A stretch of DNA of 64,000 nucleotides, taken from NCBI RefSeq assembly GCF_024748695.1, contig NZ_CP087176.1, forward strand, positions 3,341,501-3,405,500. The letters run 5' to 3'. Each line of letters opens with the position of its first letter. The first letter of the stretch is position 1. This DNA is from Pseudomonas sp. B21-040 (GTDB lineage Bacteria; Pseudomonadota; Gammaproteobacteria; Pseudomonadales; Pseudomonadaceae). The notes under the pieces are model-generated. The model worked only from the letters and a program-made list of their open reading frames with translations. It had not been told where the DNA came from and searched no databases. Below, in pieces: positions 45,598-54,029 of this stretch. The position numbers were made by a program, and so were the translations under genes.

Positions 45598-45872
45598 TGT
45601 CCCGGCCCCTGCAGTTGTTCGGCAATCAACCGTGCCAAGCGCCGCCCGGTGCGCTCCGGGCGTTCTCCGGCGGGCGTGGCGAACCGGGGGATTTGCACCT
45701 GCTCAAGCGCAAAGCCCTGCCCTGGCAGCGGTCCCTGGATCAGCAAACGTCCCAACTCGCGTTCCAGGGCGCCGGCCAGTCGCTGGCCATTGCGCAACGA
45801 ATAACCGGGCAGCGCCAGAGTCCCTATCGTAAGGCTGATGGTCGGGGCGGCGGGTGCCAGGGTACGGGTCAT
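45594..45872 (-). CDS. Small eCIS-operon protein of unknown function
   Basis: This 92-residue protein starts at 45872, inside the end of the AAA+ gene, and overlaps the DUF4157 gene by 4 nt. It reads MTRTLAPAAPTISLTIGTLA, then LRNGQRLAGALERELGRLLI and a basic C-terminus PERTGRRLARLIAEQLQGPG. No family is recognised. Amphipathic helices at both ends suggest a small adaptor or chaperone. Position between ATPase and candidate effector makes an escort or loading role an inference worth testing. Confidence 0.65.
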   Translation of the reverse strand: MTRTLAPAAPTISLTIGTLALPGYSLRNGQRLAGALERELGRLLIQGPLPGQGFALEQVQIPRFATPAGERPERTGRRLARLIAEQLQGPGQ

Positions 45873-47782
45873 TCCCAGTCCCCCACTTCCGCCGCCGGCA
45901 GCGGTTTTTCCAGTTTGGCGAATTCCGCTTCGGCCGCCGCGCGCAGATGCTGCATGCCGATGGCCATGTCCTTGTCCGCCGCGAGGAAAGCCGCGTTCAA
46001 GGCCAGGTTGCGGATATGCCCGCCTGACAGCGATAGCCGCGCCAACTTGCCAATATCCAATGCGCTGCACGGTGCATCGGACGGAAACGCCCGCTGCCAG
46101 ATGGCGCTGCGGGCGTCCACATCGGGGAAAGGGAATTGCACGATGAAACGGATGCGGCGCTGGAACGCAGGGTCGATGGCCTGCTTCAAGTTGGTGGTGA
46201 GAATCGCCAGGCCACGGTAAGTCTCGATCCGTTGCAGCAGGTAGCTGACCTCCAGGTTCGCGTAGCGGTCATGGCTGTCGCGCACTTCACTGCGTTTACC
46301 GAACAAGGCGTCGGCCTCGTCGAACAGCAGGATCGCGCCACTGCTTTCAGCCGCGGCGAATACCCGTGACAGGTTCTTCTCGGTCTCGCCGATGTACTTG
46401 CTGACCAGCGCCGCCAGATCGATGCGGTACAGGTCCAGCTGCAGTTCGTTGGCCAGCACTTCGGCGGCCAGGGTCTTGCCGGTGCCGCTGCCGCCGGCGA
46501 ACAAGGCGCTGATGCCCAGGCCTCGGTCGCTGCGTTCGGCAAAGCCCCAGTCGCGGTAGACCCGCGTGCGCTGGCGGACTTGCGCCGCCAACGTATGCAG
46601 ACTGGTCAGGGCCGCGTCCGGCAGCACCAGGTCGTCCCAGCCGGCGCGGGCGTCCACCCGTTCGGCCAAGTGTTCCAGGCCGCGTCGAGCTTCTTCGCGA
46701 CACACCTGCCAGAGGTGTTCGGCACCACCTTGGGGGCTGGCTTTGAAACCCTCGGCCAGACGCAGAATGGTGCTGCTGCTGAGCTGGAACTGTTCCGCCA
46801 GCAGGCCGAGACGGCCGTTGAGGCCTGCGACTGACTCACCCAATTGTTGCTGCCAGAGCTTGAGCCGTGCCGATGCATCGCTGCCCTGAACGCTGACCCG
46901 ACATTGACGGCGACGCAAGGCTGGCGCGCTGTCACCACTGAGCAGCAGCAGGCTCTGCAGGTGATCGAGGAAGTCGCCCAAGCGTTGTGCCTGCTCCGGG
47001 TTCAGACTTTGCGGTTGCAACCAGAGCAGCACGCCGTGCAACAGCGCTTCACGTTCCCATAAGTGCGCCAATTGCCCGCGCTCGGCTTGCCCTGCAGGCA
47101 GGTCGAACTCGGTCATCCGGTAGAGCTTGAGCCCCAGCTCTGTCGCCAAGGCGTGGGCGTAGCCATCGCCGTCACCGTCCACCAGTCGCGCAATGGGCGC
47201 CAGGGCCAGGTTGGGCGCCACCTGCCACTGCGCGGCGATCTCGAGGATGCTGGCCCTGGCCTGATGCCCATCGACAGCGACCGACGCGGCGTCTGGCAGG
47301 TTTTCCCGGCGAAACCAGGGCTCCAGGCGCGGGTCTGGGAAGCTCAGGCCGGCGATCCGGTGCAGGATGATTTCATCCACCACCAGCCGCGCTTGCAGCA
47401 CCCCGCCGCTGCCGCTCGGTTCGAGCAATTGCCAGCGCCGCAGAGGGCCGATAGGGGTGATCGAACTCCACTCAGGGTCCGGGAGCAGATTCAGGGCCAG
47501 CTCGAAACTCAACCAGGGTTGGTACGCGTCGCCTTGGGCTTGTGCCAGCAGGTCACGAAAGCGTGGGTCGAGGTCAGCGGCGGCGGCCAGCAGCAACAGA
47601 TCCTGCTCGAAACGGCTCAACCCCAACCGCTCGCTCAGCCGCGCCAGGGCTGGCGGGGTTCGCAGATAAGCGCCCAAGGGCGCAGGCTCGCCAGCCAGTC
47701 GCGCCGTCAGGTAAGCGGCAAAGGCATTCAACGCCTGGGTCAGCACGCGGCGGTTTTCGGCAAAATCATGGCGCTGGCTCAT
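45869..47782 (-). CDS. AAA+ ATPase of eCIS (Afp15-like)
   Basis: This 637-residue cytoplasmic protein has a long N-terminal region (1-400) and a C-terminal AAA+ domain with Walker A GGSGTGKT (430-437) and Walker B ILLFDEAD (484-491). An arginine-rich sensor region RRIRFIVQFPFP follows. This matches the AAA+ ATPases found in nearly every eCIS cluster (Afp15/Pvc15), thought to assist particle assembly or cargo loading. It differs from ClpV of T6SS, which has two AAA domains. Overlaps of 4 nt at both ends show coupling to DUF4255 and the 92-residue gene. Confidence 0.92.
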   Translation of the reverse strand: MSQRHDFAENRRVLTQALNAFAAYLTARLAGEPAPLGAYLRTPPALARLSERLGLSRFEQDLLLLAAAADLDPRFRDLLAQAQGDAYQPWLSFELALNLLPDPEWSSITPIGPLRRWQLLEPSGSGGVLQARLVVDEIILHRIAGLSFPDPRLEPWFRRENLPDAASVAVDGHQARASILEIAAQWQVAPNLALAPIARLVDGDGDGYAHALATELGLKLYRMTEFDLPAGQAERGQLAHLWEREALLHGVLLWLQPQSLNPEQAQRLGDFLDHLQSLLLLSGDSAPALRRRQCRVSVQGSDASARLKLWQQQLGESVAGLNGRLGLLAEQFQLSSSTILRLAEGFKASPQGGAEHLWQVCREEARRGLEHLAERVDARAGWDDLVLPDAALTSLHTLAAQVRQRTRVYRDWGFAERSDRGLGISALFAGGSGTGKTLAAEVLANELQLDLYRIDLAALVSKYIGETEKNLSRVFAAAESSGAILLFDEADALFGKRSEVRDSHDRYANLEVSYLLQRIETYRGLAILTTNLKQAIDPAFQRRIRFIVQFPFPDVDARSAIWQRAFPSDAPCSALDIGKLARLSLSGGHIRNLALNAAFLAADKDMAIGMQHLRAAAEAEFAKLEKPLPAAEVGDWE

Positions 47783-49107
47783 GGCAGCACCTGCGGCGTG
47801 CTGAATTGCCCGTCAGCGCCCATGACCAGCGCGCTGGTTCCGGCATCCACCTGCACCCTTGCCAGGTAAGCGCCTTGGGCGACGCCCTGGTACTCGACGG
47901 TGACTGTCGAGCTCTGCTCGGCCGGCGGGAGAATGCCATTGCCGTCAGTCGCGCTGAAACTATAGGCCCGTGCCGGCCGGTCGCTCGGCGGGTTCTTTTC
48001 GTTGAGTAGCACGCGCACCCGCTGCCCGGGGCCCACTGGCGGAGCGCATGTCACCTCGATGCTGCCGAAGCGGTAGGTGACGCCGTCGACCACCGTGCTG
48101 GTGGCACCGGGTAGCACGACAAAACCCGCCTGCGGGTTGAGGATGAACACGCCAAGGTTCGACTGCACCGCCCCATGGGCTACCGGCGGCGTACCCAACC
48201 ATTGCCCATGGGCCACCTGCAACGTGCAGACCCCCGCCCGCAAGGATGAAGGCAGCGCCGGCGGATGAGGCAGATCCGGCAACAGGAAACCGAACTCCAG
48301 GGTCTCGTTATCGACGGTGCTCAGACCAGCGCTCAGGTCCAGTCCGTTGACCCACAGTTGTACGGTCTGGGCCTTGAAGTTGGCGCCGCTGACCCGCACG
48401 CTGCCATCCGGCAGAATCGGCATTGACGCGCCGGCCACCGACTCGACCCGGTCCACCCGTGGCATCCGCAACGGCACCACATAGAGGTTGCGTGCCAATA
48501 CCGGCAGCGGCGTGCGTTGGCTCCTGGCCGTCGATTGCAGCAGTACGCTGATCAGGTACGCCGCGCTGGGCCGCGCCGGCACCTGGATCGCCGACCAGAT
48601 GCGCGAGAGTTCGTCGGTGCTGAGATTGAGAGGCGTGATCCGCAGTTGCTCCAGCTGATCGGCCAGCCCGGCGCGTTCCAGCGCTTTGGGCACATTGGGT
48701 TTGTTCGGCGCCGGCTTGAGCGCCGCGCGGATGGCATCGCGGCCCATTCCCGGGGTGTCATGAAGGATCTGCATGGCAGCGCCGAGGAGGATTTCGGCGT
48801 GGAAGTCGGCAGCGCCATAGGCTGTGATGAGTATGTGCAAGTCCAGCGCCAGAGGCGGATTGCCAATGCGCTCACCCACACTGTCGCGGCTTGGCAGGCC
48901 AAGGTTGGCCCAGCCGGGGTTGCGCGTCTGGTTGTAGAGATAGAGGTTCAATTGGTCGCCACCGGCGGGATCTATGCGGTCCGGGCCGATACAGGTGACG
49001 CTCGGCGCACCGCCCAGCACATCGCTGACTTTCAATTCCGCCAGGCCGCTTTCCAGCAACTGTTGGAGCGTCGCGAGCGCTGCGGCCAGCCCAAGTGGCG
49101 AACTCAT
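47779..49107 (-). CDS. DUF4255 tail terminator/cap protein (Afp16-like) with C-terminal IPT-like domains
   Basis: This 442-residue protein has an N-terminal DUF4255 domain (about 1-185) with LQQLLESGLAELKVSDVLGG, LNLYLYNQTRNPGWANLGLP and ALDLHILITAYGAADFHAEI, the family that caps sheath and tube in eCIS (Afp16/Pvc16). The rest (about 190-442) is beta-rich with repeated SGANFKAQTVQLWVNG and TVEYQGVAQGAYLARVQVD, like IPT/Ig folds, and is longer than minimal caps. It overlaps the proline-rich and AAA+ genes by 4 nt. Confidence 0.85.
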   Translation of the reverse strand: MSSPLGLAAALATLQQLLESGLAELKVSDVLGGAPSVTCIGPDRIDPAGGDQLNLYLYNQTRNPGWANLGLPSRDSVGERIGNPPLALDLHILITAYGAADFHAEILLGAAMQILHDTPGMGRDAIRAALKPAPNKPNVPKALERAGLADQLEQLRITPLNLSTDELSRIWSAIQVPARPSAAYLISVLLQSTARSQRTPLPVLARNLYVVPLRMPRVDRVESVAGASMPILPDGSVRVSGANFKAQTVQLWVNGLDLSAGLSTVDNETLEFGFLLPDLPHPPALPSSLRAGVCTLQVAHGQWLGTPPVAHGAVQSNLGVFILNPQAGFVVLPGATSTVVDGVTYRFGSIEVTCAPPVGPGQRVRVLLNEKNPPSDRPARAYSFSATDGNGILPPAEQSSTVTVEYQGVAQGAYLARVQVDAGTSALVMGADGQFSTPQVLP

Positions 49108-49865
49108 GACCGCGGTCCTGCACCCGAGTTACGCTCGCTCAGATAGTCATCCAGGGACTTGGCCGGCAAGCGCCGGGGCGGCTCTTCCCGACGCGACGCA
49201 GTCGCGGCCTCGGACGGGATAATTTCGATGCGACCGATATTGATCTCGACCCGCGGTGCGGCAGCGGGCCTATCGAGCTGCGTCGGGTGCGGTTCCTGCC
49301 GGACATGCAGAGGCTGCGATGCCGAGGTGGCGTTGGGCGCTTGCTCGTGCAGGCGTTCGACACGGCGTTCGATCAGCTCCCGAGTCAGCTCGTGGCGCTC
49401 GATACGCTGTTCACTGTGGGAGCGTTCGATCAGCCGGGATTCCAGGCGCAGGGGTGGCTGTCCTTGCGCAGTCTCGACAACCGGCGGTAACGGTAGCGGA
49501 ATTCGGGGTAGCCCGGCCTCCTTCGGTGATTCAAGCATTGACGAAACCACCGTCTGCGCAGGGCCTGGCATGGGTGGCGGGATGGTCGCCACCGGCGATG
49601 TTGGTTGCAGCAGCGAGGTCACCTGACGCAACACCTGCGTAACAGGCCGCGCCATCGGCGATGACGGCTCGGCCCTCGGTTGCACCGTTACCGGGATCGC
49701 GGCAGTCGCGGTGGACGGTTCTTGGGTGGGTGTCAGTTGCGACTGCGGTGCCTGCTCAAAATCCCGCGGCGCGATAGCGTCGTTTTCAAAGCGCGAGCCG
49801 ATTCGCGGGCGAATTGTTGGCGGCTGTAAGGCGCGCCGGGCCAAGGCCAGCAGCCAGTCGCTCAT
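49104..49865 (-). CDS. Proline-rich eCIS-operon protein of unknown function
   Basis: This 253-residue protein begins MSDWLLALARRALQPPTIRP, continues as a low-complexity proline, threonine and glutamine-rich region (about 45-140), then a strongly charged helix (LIERSHSEQRIERHELTREL and following, about 143-180) and a defined C-terminus: VEINIGRIEIIP and LPAKSLDDYLSERNSG. It is not a recognised phage or Afp protein. The start is at 49865, overlapping the gp26-like gene by 4 nt; the longer frame to 50060 lies within that gene. It could be a scaffold or length factor, which is conjecture. Confidence 0.7.
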   Translation of the reverse strand: MSDWLLALARRALQPPTIRPRIGSRFENDAIAPRDFEQAPQSQLTPTQEPSTATAAIPVTVQPRAEPSSPMARPVTQVLRQVTSLLQPTSPVATIPPPMPGPAQTVVSSMLESPKEAGLPRIPLPLPPVVETAQGQPPLRLESRLIERSHSEQRIERHELTRELIERRVERLHEQAPNATSASQPLHVRQEPHPTQLDRPAAAPRVEINIGRIEIIPSEAATASRREEPPRRLPAKSLDDYLSERNSGAGPRS

Positions 49866-50593
49866 GACTGCACGCGATGCAGATAGCGGGCGCGACGCTG
49901 CGGGCTCAAGGCGAGAATCTGCGTCTCGCTCCAGCCGTAGGCCGCGGCCAGCAAATGGACCTGATCGAGCGTCCGTTGCGCCCAATGGTCGAGGCTTTCC
50001 AGCAGGTAGCTGCCGATATCGAAGACCTCGCTCCAACGTTCCTTGCACGCCGGACAGCACATGTCTAACTCAATCAGCGCTTGTGGATCGGCCTGGCTCA
50101 TGGCCTCGCTCAAGGCTTGCATCGCCCCCTGCGGCAAGTTCTCGAGCGATATTGGCTGCGCGCCCTGCGCAGCCTCCAGCACGCAGCGCCGGACCAATAG
50201 CTGCCGCGCCTGCTCGATGTCCGACAATTGGGCCACGGCCGCCAGATCGAGGCTGTCCGGCAGGCGAAAACGCAGGCGGTAATCTTGCCACTGCAATTGC
50301 AACTCCGGCGCGTCGGCGGGCGGATCATCCAGACGCAGGTCGGCCGTACTCAGGTTCAGCTCCAGGCGTTCGGCACAATGTTCGCAACAGGCCATGGCGG
50401 TCAATTGCGGCCCGAGCAGCGCGCCATACAGGTCCAGCAGATGGGCATCGCGGTGCCCCACTGGCAACCGCTCGGCACCCGCCAGGCCGTCGGCCAGCAA
50501 GGGCGCCAACAGCGCGCAGGATTGCAGTGCGGGGGGCAGCGTCTGGCTGTGGTCCCAGATCGCCAGCCAGTCAGCGGAATCAAGCTTGGACAC
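49862..50593 (-). CDS. gp26/T4-type baseplate hub assembly chaperone-like protein with CxxC pairs
   Basis: This 243-residue protein has two cysteine groups, CCEHC (near 69-73) and CCPACKERW (near 178-186), spaced to bind one or two zinc ions. It ends in the helical AYGWSETQILALSPQRRARY, which resembles small assembly proteins that follow the tube gene in many contractile tails. I place it tentatively with T4-type hub assembly chaperones. It follows the tube gene by 46 nt and overlaps the next gene by 4 nt. Confidence 0.6.
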   Translation of the reverse strand: MSKLDSADWLAIWDHSQTLPPALQSCALLAPLLADGLAGAERLPVGHRDAHLLDLYGALLGPQLTAMACCEHCAERLELNLSTADLRLDDPPADAPELQLQWQDYRLRFRLPDSLDLAAVAQLSDIEQARQLLVRRCVLEAAQGAQPISLENLPQGAMQALSEAMSQADPQALIELDMCCPACKERWSEVFDIGSYLLESLDHWAQRTLDQVHLLAAAYGWSETQILALSPQRRARYLHRVQS

Positions 50594-50639
50594 GGTCAGG
50601 GATCTCCATCATGGAAATGCCAACAGGCACGATGCCTCG

Positions 50640-51164
50640 TCAGTTCGGCTCGTTGAAGCTTGGTTCGCTCGGTTCGACCACCTCGTAATCGCGCTCCCAG
50701 CCTTCGTTTTCCAACTTCAGACGGGCGATGGCGACGGCGTTGGCATTGGCGTCCAGGTCCGGCAGCGACTGAAACTCGCTGACCCAGCAGCGGAACACCT
50801 TGTACGCCAGGGCTAATTGGCCGGCCTCGTTGTATAGCTCGATGATGATGTCCTTGCGAAAATCCTTGAGCGACACCTCCGCGCCCAAGCCGGAAGCGAA
50901 GTTCCAGACCTTATTCGCCCAACGCTCGAAATCGGCATCGTGGGTCACCCCACGTTCCAGGGTGATCGCCTCGAACTCGGTGCGCCCCGGCGATTTGCGG
51001 CTGCTGCTGGGGTCACCGCCCTCGCGGTGTTTGACCACTTCAGTGGTGCGCTTGAGTGCCGATACCTTGCTGATGCCGGCGACATAGCGACCGTCCCACT
51101 TGACGCGGAATTTGAAGTTTTTGTAAGGATCGAAACGCTGGGCGTTGACCGTGAACTGAGCCAT
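50640..51164 (-). CDS. Inner tube protein (gp19/Afp1-like)
   Basis: This 174-residue protein is the tube subunit of the contractile particle: YKNFKFRVKWDGRYVAGISK, KVSALKRTTEVVKHREGGDP and RKSPGRTEFEAITLERGVTH are diagnostic of the gp19 tube family. Length is normal. Only one tube gene is present, whereas Afp and PVC carry several paralogues. It lies 59 nt after the sheath gene and is likely highly expressed. Confidence 0.95.
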   Translation of the reverse strand: MAQFTVNAQRFDPYKNFKFRVKWDGRYVAGISKVSALKRTTEVVKHREGGDPSSSRKSPGRTEFEAITLERGVTHDADFERWANKVWNFASGLGAEVSLKDFRKDIIIELYNEAGQLALAYKVFRCWVSEFQSLPDLDANANAVAIARLKLENEGWERDYEVVEPSEPSFNEPN

Positions 51165-51223
51165 GGCATATCTCCCTGATGCAGCGATTCAGCGGCCACC
51201 CACCCGGGTGGCCGCTGCCTGGA

Positions 51224-53506
51224 TCACACCTGAATTTGCCCAGCCAGCTGCTGGATCCTGATCACCACGAACTCCGCCGGTTTCAGCGGAGCGAAAGCCA
51301 CCAGGATATTCACCACGCCGCGATTGATGTCGTCCTGGGTGGTGGTTTCACGATCGCACTTGACCAGATAGGCCTCGCGCGGCGTTTTGCCCTGGAAGGC
51401 GCCCTGGCGGAACAGGCTGTTCATGAAGGCGCCGAGGTTGAGCCGGATCTGCGCCCAGAGCGGCTCATCATTGGGCTCGAACACCACCCATTGAGTGCCG
51501 CGATACAGGCTTTCTTCCAGGAACAGGGCCAGTCGGCGCACCGGCACGTATTTGTATTCGGAGGTCATCTGGTCAGCCCCGCGCAGGGTCCGGGCTCCCC
51601 AGGACACCGCGCCGTAAACCGGAAAACTGCGCAGGCAGTTGACCCCCAGCGGGTTGAGACTGCCATTCTCGCGGTCGTTCAATTGATAGTTCAGCGCCTG
51701 TACCCCGATCAGGCTGGCTTCAGTGCCGGCCGGCGCCTTCCAGACACCACGGTCACCATCGGTGCGGGCGTAAAGCCCGGCCACGGTTCCGCAGGGTGCG
51801 CTCAGGCGCAACTTGCCGTTTTTCAGGGGATCGGCGATGTAGACCCAGGGGTAGTAGACGGCGGCGTGATCGGATTTTGGCAACGCAGTGCCGGAAACCG
51901 TCGCCACCATCTGCTGCGGATCGACAGCGGTTGGTGGCGAGTCGATCACGAAGAATGCCCGGCGTTCCTCACAGTAAGCCGCTGCATCCATCAGCACGCC
52001 GGTGTCGGTGATACCCGGCAGACAGAGGATGTTGAACAGGTCCACTTCTTCCAGGGCATACAACCCTTTGCGTGTGTCACGGTCCGCAATGAAGGCGGAA
52101 TAGATATCCGCGGCGGCATAGGCTGTTTCACTGCCGCCTTGCAGGGTGACGTTCACCGGCTGGGTGGTCAGCGAGCCCGCCAGCAAATGCAGTTGGCTGG
52201 CGATGCTGTTCAGCGGCGAATCCGAGACCGCGATACTTGAGGCCGCGCCTTGGGTGCCGGTGGCCAGGACCAGGGTGCTGCCGGCCACTGCACAGGTAAA
52301 GTTGCGGTAGGCGGGATCTCCCGGTTTACGCGCACGCACCGCAGCCTGAATCCGCGCGGCGACGTCCGTCAGTTTGGCGGCCAGATTGGCGCCAGCCGCC
52401 CCCGCGTCACCAATATCGATCACATCGGAATTGCCATCGAGGCTGATGCGAAGGCCCGTGTGGGTCGCATCTGGCAGAGCATCCAGGTCGTTGGCAGCGA
52501 AGGTATCGCTGGTCAGGGTCGCAGGATCAGGCACCGGCACCGGACGGATTGCCCCGACCGCATCGACCTCCACTCCACCTGCTTCACTGCCAAGTTTGAG
52601 CGCAGCACTGGCATTGCTTTTCTGCCCGGGCAGCACCCGCACACTGGAGAACTCACCGCCGACACCGGACGTCATCAGGATCGTTTGCGTAGCGGCCGGC
52701 CGCCCACAGGTGAAGTTCTGGTAGGCCAGTTGGCTGTTCGCTTGGGCCCGGACTTTGGCCTGGATTGCACCACACAGTGAATCCAGACGCTGGGTCGGCG
52801 TACCACCGGCGATATCCGCCGGCAGCGCGATCAGCACCTTGACCGGCGGCAGATTGTTCACGCTGACCCGAAACTCGTTGTGATTGGCGTCCAGCAGGGT
52901 CGTCACATCGGCCAGACTGGCACCACGCGAAGTGCCGGCTGCCAACCCGTCCAGTGCTGCCTGACCGACCACCCGACTCACGTTGACCAACTGAGAAACC
53001 GCATTGACCTGATCCAGCACGTAGCGGGCGTCCATCGAGTTCATTGACAGATTTTCAAAGCGTTCGGCGCGTCCATCCGAGGCGCGGATGAACGTGATGT
53101 TGAATGAGCTACCAGGGTTGATGGTGAGGTGATCCACCCGTACTTCGATACCGTTACCCGCAGCGCCTTCGTCCAGCGCTTCGACCTTCAGTACATCGAT
53201 CGGGTTTGTGTTCTGCAAGGTTTTGCTGGCTGTACTGGCGTCCTTGACGATACGCACCACGTAGGCCTCAGTACCGCCGTTCTGGAAGAACTGCCGGACC
53301 GCATAACCCATCTCGGAATCCACTGCCAAGCCGCCGAAGCGCCGCTCGTAATCGGCGAAACTGAACAGGTGCTGGGCTTTGTTGATCGGCCCGCGTGGCG
53401 CCGAACCGGCAAAGGCAGCCACCGAGGTCGCGACGCCGGTAATGGTCCGCACGCCGCTGGGAAGTTCTTCGATATAGACGCCTGGATAGCTGAGTTGGGC
53501 AGGCAT
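51224..53506 (-). CDS. Contractile tail sheath protein with duplicated internal domain
   Basis: This 760-residue protein is the sheath subunit. The N-terminal handshake is SYPGVYIEELPSGVRTITGV and the C-terminal core includes YVPVRRLALFLEESLYRGTQ, WVVFEPNDEPLWAQIRLNLG and INRGVVNILVAFAPLKPAEF. It is longer than usual sheaths. Between about 209 and 444 it contains two related blocks, each ending AYQNFTCG or AYRNFTCA preceded by an IQAKVRA/IQAAVRA helix, pointing to a duplicated surface domain. The start at 53506 has AAGGA upstream; an in-frame start at 53548 does not. It is the first gene of the operon and the only sheath gene. Confidence 0.95.
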   Translation of the reverse strand: MPAQLSYPGVYIEELPSGVRTITGVATSVAAFAGSAPRGPINKAQHLFSFADYERRFGGLAVDSEMGYAVRQFFQNGGTEAYVVRIVKDASTASKTLQNTNPIDVLKVEALDEGAAGNGIEVRVDHLTINPGSSFNITFIRASDGRAERFENLSMNSMDARYVLDQVNAVSQLVNVSRVVGQAALDGLAAGTSRGASLADVTTLLDANHNEFRVSVNNLPPVKVLIALPADIAGGTPTQRLDSLCGAIQAKVRAQANSQLAYQNFTCGRPAATQTILMTSGVGGEFSSVRVLPGQKSNASAALKLGSEAGGVEVDAVGAIRPVPVPDPATLTSDTFAANDLDALPDATHTGLRISLDGNSDVIDIGDAGAAGANLAAKLTDVAARIQAAVRARKPGDPAYRNFTCAVAGSTLVLATGTQGAASSIAVSDSPLNSIASQLHLLAGSLTTQPVNVTLQGGSETAYAAADIYSAFIADRDTRKGLYALEEVDLFNILCLPGITDTGVLMDAAAYCEERRAFFVIDSPPTAVDPQQMVATVSGTALPKSDHAAVYYPWVYIADPLKNGKLRLSAPCGTVAGLYARTDGDRGVWKAPAGTEASLIGVQALNYQLNDRENGSLNPLGVNCLRSFPVYGAVSWGARTLRGADQMTSEYKYVPVRRLALFLEESLYRGTQWVVFEPNDEPLWAQIRLNLGAFMNSLFRQGAFQGKTPREAYLVKCDRETTTQDDINRGVVNILVAFAPLKPAEFVVIRIQQLAGQIQV

Positions 53507-54029
53507 GACGGATCCTTTCCGGGCTGGATGCAGGAGGTTGATGGCCAAATCCCTTCAGAGGCAGATACAACGTCGCCTCACAACCAACACAACTACATCC
53601 GAACCCATCCACTGCCCGGAAACCGTTGACGACCTGGACGCAGTTCATATTTCTTATGGGAACTGACAGCCCACGATCCGAAAGGTATGGATAGCTATAG
53701 ATCGTTTTTTTTATTACGCAAATTCAAGCATTTCCATCTTTAGCTAATGGCTTATTGATATTTTTAGTTCTATAAGCACCTGAACTTAAAGGGCTGCCGC
53801 CAAAGGCCAATACCCAATAGTTATAAAGCGTCGAAGTAAAACAATAATTAACTGTAAAAGCCCAATGACTGTTTTGTTGTAACGCTAATAGCCAGACATC
53901 ATTAAAATCAGCGAAGCCCCCCCACTTTCATCGCTCAGTTAAGATGTGGCTGGATGGAACTTCTCTCGCTTGAGGTTATAGTCCCGTACAGAAAAGCCCC
54001 GTACAGAAAATGATCCGGGTGACGTCAAC
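53507..54029. other. AT-rich regulatory region upstream of the eCIS operon
   Basis: This 523-base divergent region is AT-rich from about 53,641 to 53,940, unlike its GC-rich neighbours. No gene is supported. On the minus strand, TTGCGT (53716-53721) and TATAGC (53694-53699) are 16 bases apart and could be a weak -35/-10 for the sheath gene, giving a leader of about 180 bases. This promoter is a guess. The plus strand must also carry the promoter of the lysozyme-inhibitor gene. Confidence 0.5.

Noticed and set aside
28109..53506. Interpretation as a type VI secretion system
   Set aside because: No TssJ/L/M membrane complex, no ClpV with two AAA domains and no TssB/C split sheath are present; DUF4255, AAA+ and DUF4157 point to eCIS.
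28109..53506. Interpretation as an R-type pyocin or prophage tail
   Set aside because: No holin, endolysin, spanin, tape measure, fibre or phage regulatory genes are seen, and DUF4157 plus the AAA+ ATPase are not pyocin features.
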